Assembly: GCA_029834535.1 (NCBI GenBank)
Contig: JAQMWT010000065.1
Location: 1-64,000 of the forward strand
From: Chrysophaeum taylorii
Taxonomy: Eukaryota > Sar > Pelagophyceae > Pelagomonadales > Pelagomonadaceae
Length of the DNA: 64,000 nucleotides
Reading direction: 5' to 3'
The notes below the pieces were generated by a model, which saw only the letters and a list, made by a program, of their open reading frames with translations, had not been told where the DNA came from and searched no databases. This document shows, one piece after another, positions 57,411-64,000 of this stretch. Both the position numbers and the translations under genes were made by a program. The stretch's first letter is position 1. Each line of letters begins with the position of its first letter.

Positions 57411-57660
57411 CAGACAGACAAACAAACAAACAAACAAACATCTGTCGATTAGTAGTTAGGACAGACAGACAAACAAACAAACATCTGTCGATTAGTAGTT
57501 AAGACAACACATCCGTCATGTTCCCCACACACACCCCCCTCTTAGCAGTCGACATTTAAAGACAAACAGACAGACACACACACCCCCCCCTCTTAGCAGT
57601 CGACATTTAAAGACAGACAAACAAACAGACAAACATCTGTCGATTAGTAGTCAGGACATC
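57395..57660 (+). repeat. Composite satellite: GACA/AACA tracts and two short conserved blocks
   Basis: Alternating GACA and AACA tracts with repeated blocks TCTTAGCAGTCGACATTTAA (also at about 56085 and 56140) and AACATCTGTCGATTAGTAGT (about 57455, 57485 and 57635). The second block also occurs, inverted, next to strumpellin at 28858-28884. Confidence 0.8.
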
Positions 57661-57838
57661 AACGGGCATATTTATTTCTATATGCAGAGAGAGGGGGGTG
57701 CTCTGGCTCTGGCTCTGTCTCCCAGGCCTGCAAGAGCCCACCTTTTTTATGGAGCCGGCCGGAAAAAAAAGCAAAAGTGGCCGTCATAGCAGGGCGGCGT
57801 GGCCGCAGCGACAACACGTCGTCGCGCGAGGGTGGGTG

Positions 57839-58273
57839 TTAGGCGGGCCGTCGCGTCGCGGCGGGATGGATGGCGAGGGCCTGGCCCTCGAGGAGCTGGT
57901 CGGCGGAGGTGTAGATGATGCGGAGCTGGTGCCGGAGCTTGAGGTCCGAGTCGGGATCGGGGACGGACGGCTTGGGTCGGGGGGGCGTGGCGGCGTCCGA
58001 TTTAGATTGTTGTTGCAAATTGGAAGTCTGCGGCGGCGGCGGCGGCGGCGGCGGGGGATCGTGGAGCACGCGGGGAAACTTTTTCTTGCGCGGGTACTTC
58101 TTGGCGCGCCACCCGCGCCCACGGTGGTACGGTGTCTGGGACGTGTTGAGCCGATGCGTCGCGTCGTGGAGCGCCGGCGGAGCCATCGTCGTCGACGAAT
58201 GGTAGTAGGCGGCCGCGATCGCAACAACACCAACCGCCGCTGAGGGTAAGTAATAAGGGTCATTAATCCTCAT
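57839..58273 (-). CDS. Small hypothetical protein, N-terminal anchor and Pro-rich
   Basis: 144 residues from an ATG at 58273. A hydrophobic N-terminal segment (LPSAAVGVVAIAAAYY) is followed by a basic part (GRGWRAKKYPRKKKFPRVLHD), a run of nine Pro and a hydrophilic C-terminal part (DSDLKLRHQLRIIYTSADQL). I recognise no family. It starts 170 bases from the divergent AckA-Pta gene. The opposite strand also has an open frame here, but it is Gly/Arg-rich as expected for the complement of Pro-rich codons, so the minus strand is preferred. Confidence 0.45.
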   Translation of the reverse strand: MRINDPYYLPSAAVGVVAIAAAYYHSSTTMAPPALHDATHRLNTSQTPYHRGRGWRAKKYPRKKKFPRVLHDPPPPPPPPPQTSNLQQQSKSDAATPPRPKPSVPDPDSDLKLRHQLRIIYTSADQLLEGQALAIHPAATRRPA

Positions 58274-58442
58274 TGAAATCTATGTTTTCTTTTTTCGCGG
58301 CGATGGCCGAAGAAAAGACGAGAAAGGGAAATTCACTTCAAGTTCAAGGTGCTGCCCCCCCCCCCTTTGTAATAATAATGTAATATAAAAGGCAGAAGGA
58401 CAACAACCAACCAGAAGGACGACGAGGACAACGAAAGATGGA

Positions 58443-61400
58443 ATGATGGCCCGTCGTCTCATGTCGTCGTCGAGGAGCCGGCTCGCGCTGGTTGTCAACA
58501 GCGGGTCGTCGTCGATAAAATTTGGGGTATTCGAGATGCGGACGAACGCGAGCACGCTGCAGGTGGAGGCGTCGTTGGCGTGCGGCGGCCTCGTGGGCCG
58601 CATAGGGTCCGAGGCCGAAGTCAAGTTCAGCGTGGGCGAGTCGACGTTCCAGTCGTCGGGGGAAGATATCCCCGACCACGCCGCCGGGCTCGCGCGGATC
58701 CTGGGCGTGATCGAGGACAAGGTGGGGTCGTTGGAGGCGGTCGAGGTCGTCGGACACCGGATCGTGCACGGCGGACCGGATTTCAAAAGGGCGACGGTGA
58801 TCGACGGCGGCGTGGAGGCGGCGATCGAGGAGACCGCGCCTCTGGCGCCGCTCCACAATCCCGCCGGGCTGTTGGGGGTACGGGTCGCCAAGGCGAAGCT
58901 TCCGCACGCGCCGCACGTCGCGGTTTTTGACACGGCTTTCCACGTCAAGTCTATGAGTCCGGAAGCGTACCGGTATGCCGTGCCGAGGCAGCTCTACGAG
59001 CTGGGGGTCCGGCGGTACGGGTTTCACGGGACGTCGTACGCCTACATCGCCCGGGCCCTTCCCGACGTGAAGAACATGATAATTTTTCATTTGGGGAACG
59101 GGGCGTCGTGCTGCGCCGTGTCTCGCGGCGAATGCGTCGAGACTTCGATGGGACTCACGCCCCTCGAAGGGCTGATGATGGGGACGCGGTGCGGGGACCT
59201 CGACTGCGGGGTCGTCTCGTACGCGTGCCGCGAGCTCGGGAAGACTCCGGCGGAGGTCGACTCGATGCTCAACAAGCAGAGCGGTCTTCTGGGCGTGTCG
59301 GGGGTCTCGTCCGACATGCGCGCGGTGCGCGAGGCCGCCGAGGCGGGGAACGCGGACGCGAAGCTCGCGCGCGAAATGTACGCCGAGCGCGTCCGCAAGT
59401 ACTTGGGGGCCTACATGGTGAAGCTGGGGGGTCACGTCGACGCGATCGTGTTCACGGCCGGCGTCGGCGAGAACGACGCCGGGTTGAGGGAGATGGTGTG
59501 TCGCGGATTGGAGCCCATGGGGATCTCGCTGGATCCCGTCAAGAACCGCGGACGACGACGAGAAGGGGATATTCGGGACGTTTCGACGCCCTTTTCGAGG
59601 ACAAAGGTCCTCGTCGCCCCGACAAACGAGGAGTCGATGATCGCGGTGGAAGCTACCGAGGTCGCGGGCGTCATGGCAGACGCGATCGCGGCCGCCAAGG
59701 CCGCGCGCGTCGCGAGGACCATGCTTCCGTCGCTGCCGCGCTCCCCCACCAGGCCGCCTTCGTTGCCACCGCCGCCGCCGAAACGCCGCCACGTCATCGG
59801 GAGTCTGGGGCGCGCGGTTTACGTCGACGGCGTCGGCCCGACGGCCGCGGAGGAGCTCGGGCTCCTCTCGCAGGTGACGGCGACCGCGCCGAGAATAGGC
59901 TATTTCCGACCGTTCTGCGACGCCGACGACCGCAAGCTTCTGACGATGCGCACCGTCTTCCAGCTGACGAGCAGCAGCATCGACGCGATGCGCGGCATGT
60001 CGGCGAGCGAAGCGACGGCGATGCTGGCCGCGGGTCGCGAAGACGAGTGCATGGACGTCGTCATCTCCAAGTTTGTCGACTACGCGCGCGATAAGGACTT
60101 CGTGCTGGTGTCGCGCGGCCACCTCGGCGCCATCGGGGACCCCCACTGGACCGCCAAGGTCGCCGGGGCCCTCGGGCTGCCGGTCGTCTACGTGCTCCAC
60201 GAACCGCGCGACGACGACAAGGAGATCGTGCTGCGCGCTAAGGACGCCCTCGATCAACGGCGCGTGCGTCTCGCGGGCGTCGTCGCGACGACCCGCGACG
60301 AGGAGGCCGCGCGCAACACGCTCGAGAATATGGGGGTGTTCCCGGCGGCCCTCCTTCCGCCCGACGAGAGATTTTCTCAGATCACGATGGCCGAGATCGC
60401 CGCGACCCTCGAGGCCCGCGTTGCTTTTGGCCACGCCGACCTCGCGTCCTCGACGATGCGCGGGGTTATCGTTGCGACGCGCCACGTCGCCGAGTGCATC
60501 GACACGCTCCGCAAACTCCCGCCGGGCCAGCTCGTGGTGACGCACGCGGCTCGAGCCGATCTCGTGCACTCGCTCGTCCTCGCGCACCAGACGATCGACT
60601 ACTTCCCCCCGATCGCCGGGCTCCTGCTGTCGGGCACCGACGGCGCCGCGACCGAGCATCACCTCGACGCGTCGCCCGACGACGCCGCGCAGCTCGCAAA
60701 GACCCTCGACCTCCTGAGCTGCGTCCCCTCGACCGTCAGAGTACCTCCGATTTTGTGCGTCTCCGAGTCCACCTACGAGGCGGCCAACGCGGTGCACGAG
60801 ATGACCCCCGTCATGCTGCCGTCGTCGACGGCCAAAATCGAAGCCGCCCAACTCCTCTTCGAGACCTACCTCGACCCCGACTTCAGGGACGCCCTCGCCG
60901 ACCTCCGCCACGACGCCGCGATCGTGACCCCGCGAATGTTCCAGCACCACCTCTTCGCCAAGGCGCGCGCGGCACCCCAGCGGATCGTCCTGCCCGAAGG
61001 CGAAGACCGCCGCGTCGTCATGGCCGCCGGCCAGCTCATTTCGCGCAAGGTCTGCGACGTGACCATCCTCGGGAACCCCGAGACCGTCAAAGCCCTCGCG
61101 TCCGAAGCCAGAGTCGACGTCGACGGCGCGAGAATCGTCGATACCCACGGCGAACCCCCGCCCCCCGAGCTCGTCAAGGCCCTCGTCGACGCCCGAAAAC
61201 ACAAGGGCATGACCTACGACGTCGCCGCCGGTCTGCTCCGGGACGACGCGAACTACTACGGCACTATGCTCCTCCACCTCGGCCTCGCCGACGGCATGGT
61301 CAGCGGCGCCTGCCACTCGACGGCCTCCACGATGCGCCCGGCTCTCCAGATCATCAAGATGGCACCGGGCTTCTCAATCGTCTCCTCCGTCTTCTTCATG

Positions 61401-61928
61401 CTCCTCGCCGACGGCGTCAAGGTTTTTGGCGACTGCGCCATCAACGTCTCGCCCTCGGCCGTCGAACTCGCGCAAATCGCCGCCGCCTCCGCCCTCACCG
61501 CCCGCGCCTTTGGTATCGACCCGCGCATCGCGATGCTCTCCTACGCGACCGGCGATTCCAACAAAGGCGACCTCATCGACAAGGTCAGGGACGCGACCCG
61601 CCTCGCCCGCGACCTCGCCCCCGACGACCTCTTCGAAGGCCCCATCCAGTTCGACGCCGCGGTCGACCCCGCCGTCGCCGCCGTCAAATACAACGGCGAG
61701 CAAAATCCCGTCGCCGGCGTCGCCAACGTCTGCATCTTCCCCACCCTCGACGCGGGCAACTCGGCATACAAGGCCGTGCAGCAGGCCTCCAAGTGCATCG
61801 CCATCGGGCCCGTCATGCAGGGTCTCAAAAAACCCGTCAACGACCTCTCCCGCGGATGCACCGTCAGCGACATCGTCAACACCGTCGCAGTCACCTGCCT
61901 CCAGAGCCTCCAAGCGAAGAAGAAATAA
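58443..61928 (+). CDS. ackA-pta: Acetate kinase-phosphate acetyltransferase fusion
   Basis: One intronless frame of 1,161 residues. Residues about 14-420 are acetate kinase: VVNSGSSSIKF, HRIVHGG (catalytic Arg), FDTAFH, YGFHGTS, HLGNGASCCAV, MMGTRCGDLD and FTAGVGEN. A Pro-rich linker (about 425-450) leads to a long-type phosphotransacetylase: an N-terminal nucleotide-binding-like region (IGYFRPFCDADD), a middle domain and the catalytic PTA domain from about 845 (RIVLPEGEDRRVVMAAGQLI, ADGMVSGACHSTASTMRPAL, SYATGDSNKGDLIDKV, GCTVSDIVNTVAVTC). Acetate plus ATP gives acetyl phosphate, and Pta makes acetyl-CoA; the reverse route yields ATP and acetate. The N-terminus MMARRLMSSSRSRLAL could target mitochondria or plastid. 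In most organisms the two are separate genes. Confidence 0.96.
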   Translation: MMARRLMSSSRSRLALVVNSGSSSIKFGVFEMRTNASTLQVEASLACGGLVGRIGSEAEVKFSVGESTFQSSGEDIPDHAAGLARILGVIEDKVGSLEAVEVVGHRIVHGGPDFKRATVIDGGVEAAIEETAPLAPLHNPAGLLGVRVAKAKLPHAPHVAVFDTAFHVKSMSPEAYRYAVPRQLYELGVRRYGFHGTSYAYIARALPDVKNMIIFHLGNGASCCAVSRGECVETSMGLTPLEGLMMGTRCGDLDCGVVSYACRELGKTPAEVDSMLNKQSGLLGVSGVSSDMRAVREAAEAGNADAKLAREMYAERVRKYLGAYMVKLGGHVDAIVFTAGVGENDAGLREMVCRGLEPMGISLDPVKNRGRRREGDIRDVSTPFSRTKVLVAPTNEESMIAVEATEVAGVMADAIAAAKAARVARTMLPSLPRSPTRPPSLPPPPPKRRHVIGSLGRAVYVDGVGPTAAEELGLLSQVTATAPRIGYFRPFCDADDRKLLTMRTVFQLTSSSIDAMRGMSASEATAMLAAGREDECMDVVISKFVDYARDKDFVLVSRGHLGAIGDPHWTAKVAGALGLPVVYVLHEPRDDDKEIVLRAKDALDQRRVRLAGVVATTRDEEAARNTLENMGVFPAALLPPDERFSQITMAEIAATLEARVAFGHADLASSTMRGVIVATRHVAECIDTLRKLPPGQLVVTHAARADLVHSLVLAHQTIDYFPPIAGLLLSGTDGAATEHHLDASPDDAAQLAKTLDLLSCVPSTVRVPPILCVSESTYEAANAVHEMTPVMLPSSTAKIEAAQLLFETYLDPDFRDALADLRHDAAIVTPRMFQHHLFAKARAAPQRIVLPEGEDRRVVMAAGQLISRKVCDVTILGNPETVKALASEARVDVDGARIVDTHGEPPPPELVKALVDARKHKGMTYDVAAGLLRDDANYYGTMLLHLGLADGMVSGACHSTASTMRPALQIIKMAPGFSIVSSVFFMLLADGVKVFGDCAINVSPSAVELAQIAAASALTARAFGIDPRIAMLSYATGDSNKGDLIDKVRDATRLARDLAPDDLFEGPIQFDAAVDPAVAAVKYNGEQNPVAGVANVCIFPTLDAGNSAYKAVQQASKCIAIGPVMQGLKKPVNDLSRGCTVSDIVNTVAVTCLQSLQAKKK

Positions 61929-62019
61929 TAGGTTGTTTTCTTCTTCGTTTTCTCCTCCTCGAACCCCCTGGTTCCATTTTTGCGAATGGGTGGTTTGGAT
62001 TTTTTTTTTTTCAATTGTG

Positions 62020-62057
<38 letters not shown>

Positions 62058-62326
62058 TGAGATGGTGGAGTCGTCGAGTGGTGCCTTCCCGGTTCTGCGT
62101 AGGAGAGGGGATTGATGATTGTGTGGAGTCCACATGACGTCTCTGGAAGGCGAAGCTATCTCGGGGCCTGCTAGTCAAATATTCTTTCGAGTTAGTTGGC
62201 GGGGACCCCCTGGAACAAATTATTTTTCAGTGTGAGTTCTTCGGTCCCATAGAGAATCTATCTGTTTTCGAAAAAAACCTTGCGGGGGTTAAGATTAAGT
62301 GGAATATAGTAGCCCTACAAAAATAT
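61929..62326. other. Intergenic region with (CGA)n run
   Basis: A T run at about 61999-62011 and a CGA run at 62020-62055 follow the AckA-Pta stop. No gene is supported. The final part precedes the ATG of the PDZ protein. Confidence 0.6.
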
Positions 62327-63400
62327 ATGCTCGACGCCCAACTAATAAGCCAGATCGACGACGCCATCGCGCGGCAGCAGGCACGGTTCCTGGCGGTTGA
62401 GACGACGCTAAACAAGACCGCAAGCGTCTTGCGACAGTTCCAAGCCGAGCGGGAGGCAACCGTGGCGCATCTGCGCGAGGAGTTTGGCGATTCCGTGCTC
62501 GATGCCTTCCTTGAGGAGAAGGTTCCTGTCGAGGAAACAGGTGAACCGCTTGAGCCTCCCGAGTCGTTGCTAGCACCTGCGCCTCTGGAGCCTGCACTTG
62601 TCGAGCCGGCAGAAGAACCGGTCGAGCCTGTGACTGAGCCTGTGGTTGAGCCTGCAGAAGAAGAACGGGTCGAGCCTACAGAAGAAGAACCTGGTGGTGA
62701 GCCTGCGGTCGAGCCTGTGGTCGAGCCTACAGAAGAAGAACCTGGTGGTGAGCCCGTGGTTGAGCCTGTGGTCGAGCCTGCAGAAGAACCTGGTGGTGAG
62801 CCCGCGGTCGTGCCCGCGGAAGAACCCGGCCAGCCCGCGGTCGAGACTGTGGTCGAGCCCGCGGAAGAAACCGCGCCTACGGTCGAGCCTGAAGAGCAGC
62901 CTGTAGCGGTGGAACCCGAGGTGGTTGAACCTGCGGAGGGTGTCGACGTCGTAGACCTCGAGGTCGGCGAGGTGGGGCGATCATCGGAAGCAGAAGGAGC
63001 GGACCAAGGAGGTTCAGAGGCGGCTCGAAACGAAGGAACAGCAGAGGAAGTCGTCACACCGGAGCCGGTGTCGCGGACGGTACCCAGAGGCAATTTTTTT
63101 GTGGCATTCATGACGCCGGCGGCGCTCGGTTTTGGGGTCGCTCTGATGCGAGACAAGACCAAGGGCACGATGCACATCATCGTGGATAAGATCAACGACT
63201 CGAGACCGTCGGCCGGCCAGCTCCAGGTCCTCGACGAGCTCGTCGCTGTCGGCCAGGAGCGCATCGGGAGCGTGTCCTCCAAGGCCCGGTTCAACGAGAT
63301 CGTCCAGCAAATCCGCACGACATCGAGGCCCATCGTCCTCATGTTCCACCGCTCGGATCGGCGCTACCTCCAAGCCAACTTTGCCGCCGACACTCTATGA
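62327..63400 (+). CDS. PDZ-domain protein with Glu/Pro/Val-rich linker
   Basis: 357 residues. Residues 1-65 form a predicted coiled coil (QIDDAIARQQARFLAVETTL, LRQFQAEREATVAHLREEF). Residues about 66-220 are an acidic linker of repeats such as VEPAEEP and EEEPGGEPAVEPVVEP, probably disordered. Residues about 260-350 match a PDZ domain: LGFGVALM as carboxylate-binding strand, then MHIIVDKIND, LQVLDELVAVGQERI and RPIVLMFHRS. The partner is unknown; PDZ domains bind C-terminal peptides. It converges on the ZC3H15 gene with 43 bases between stops. No signal peptide or membrane segment. Confidence 0.7.
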   Translation: MLDAQLISQIDDAIARQQARFLAVETTLNKTASVLRQFQAEREATVAHLREEFGDSVLDAFLEEKVPVEETGEPLEPPESLLAPAPLEPALVEPAEEPVEPVTEPVVEPAEEERVEPTEEEPGGEPAVEPVVEPTEEEPGGEPVVEPVVEPAEEPGGEPAVVPAEEPGQPAVETVVEPAEETAPTVEPEEQPVAVEPEVVEPAEGVDVVDLEVGEVGRSSEAEGADQGGSEAARNEGTAEEVVTPEPVSRTVPRGNFFVAFMTPAALGFGVALMRDKTKGTMHIIVDKINDSRPSAGQLQVLDELVAVGQERIGSVSSKARFNEIVQQIRTTSRPIVLMFHRSDRRYLQANFAADTL

Positions 63401-63443
63401 GAAGACACTAAATTCTTTTTAGTTAAAAAGACAAGGAAGCACA

Positions 63444-64000
63444 TTACGACGGGTCGTCGTCGTCGAGGTCGTCGAGGTCGTCGAGTTCCGCGTCTCCCCC
63501 GTCGAGGTAGAGGCTCTCATCGCCCACAGGGAGAGGGGTCTCGGGTGGTGGTGGGTCGTCCCTTCGTTCGTAGTCATCCTGGATCTGGGCGTCGTCGTCG
63601 TCGACGAAGAGGGAAGCGTCCAGCGCGAAGAGGTCCTTGCCCGACAAGACGCTGAGGCCCTTGCCACCCTTCTTCTTGAGCTGCTCGGCCTTGAGGGCAG
63701 CCTCTTTCTCTCTCCGGAGTCGCTCCGCTTTGCGTTTCTTCCATTCGGCAAAAGTCTCCGGCGTGACGGGGGTGCCGACCTTACCCTCCTTCCGCATAGC
63801 CTCGCGCTGCGCCTCGATCCTGTGTTCGAGCAATGTCTCCTGTACGTCGGCCTTCTCGAGCTCTGCCTCGGCCCAGGCGTCGTCGTAATGGTCGCTCGGT
63901 TTCGACGCCGACGACGACGTCGTCGTCGGCGCCGTCGCCTGGGCTGACTCGGATTTTTTTTTTCTGAGATCGGACTTCTTCACGTTGATCGACAGCGCCT
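63444..64000 (-). CDS. ZC3H15: ZC3H15/DFRP1-like protein, 5' part outside the window
   Basis: The frame is open to the window edge (ALSINVKKSDLRKKK ...), so the N-terminal part with the expected CCCH zinc fingers is not visible. The C-terminal part matches the DFRP domain of ZC3H15/Tma46: GTPVTPETFAEWKKRKAERL, then KGLSVLSGKDLFALDASLFV and an acidic end (DDDDAQIQDDYE, DDLDDLDDDDPS). These proteins bind and stabilise the DRG1 GTPase, which assists translation. At least 184 residues are present here. Confidence 0.82.
   Translation of the reverse strand, partial: ALSINVKKSDLRKKKSESAQATAPTTTSSSASKPSDHYDDAWAEAELEKADVQETLLEHRIEAQREAMRKEGKVGTPVTPETFAEWKKRKAERLRREKEAALKAEQLKKKGGKGLSVLSGKDLFALDASLFVDDDDAQIQDDYERRDDPPPPETPLPVGDESLYLDGGDAELDDLDDLDDDDPS

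Noticed and set aside
58344-61316. A 990-codon minus-strand open frame.
   Set aside because: It lies antisense to the AckA-Pta gene, is Arg/His/Asp-rich without motifs, and follows from high third-position GC on the sense strand.

Overview
The window is nuclear DNA of a eukaryote, most likely a photosynthetic stramenopile of the pelagophyte type. The support is a VPS11, MTR4 and strumpellin gene set, a giant surface protein with the Ser-Pro-Thr repeat style common in stramenopile algae, a cyanobacterial-type nickel superoxide dismutase, GC-rich and nearly intronless genes, many trinucleotide runs, and decayed Helitron and LINE-like elements. The taxonomic call is inference; no rRNA or organelle marker is present.

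Layout. 1-14 kb is lower in GC, strongly G-over-C skewed on the plus strand, and holds no intact gene. Its minus strand carries a chain of overlapping, frameshifted open frames (7.4-13.9 kb) that reads as one large decayed gene. From 15 kb the sequence becomes GC-rich and gene-dense: ubiquitin-NiSOD fusion (+), SAAL1-like ARM protein (+), VPS11 without its RING finger (+), an unrecognised small gene (+), MTR4 exosome helicase (-), WASH-complex strumpellin (-), a Helitron helicase remnant with minisatellite, a PKG-like kinase (+), a 15.6-kb gene for a ~5,100-residue surface/membrane protein (FG-GAP propeller, Ser/Thr/Pro repeats, REJ-like region, several membrane segments) (+), a PLOD-type glycosyltransferase (-), a membrane protein with two Cu/Zn-SOD-like domains and a thrombospondin repeat (+), an SRPBCC protein (+), a broken BART-like gene (+), an Era GTPase (-), an inverted second Helitron remnant, two tandem 5'-truncated LINE-like copies with microsatellite tails, a small anchored protein (-), an acetate kinase-phosphotransacetylase fusion (+), a PDZ protein (+) and the 3' part of a ZC3H15/DFRP1 gene (-).

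Themes. VPS11 and strumpellin act in endosome and vacuole trafficking; MTR4 and ZC3H15 act in RNA turnover and translation. Two unrelated superoxide dismutase folds occur: a predicted intracellular Ni enzyme released from ubiquitin, and a membrane-anchored pair of Cu/Zn-type domains with reduced zinc ligands. The fused AckA-Pta would interconvert acetate and acetyl-CoA through acetyl phosphate on one chain. The most striking observations are the ubiquitin-NiSOD fusion, the AckA-Pta fusion, the tandem SOD/TSP1 protein, the RING-less VPS11 and the giant repeat protein.
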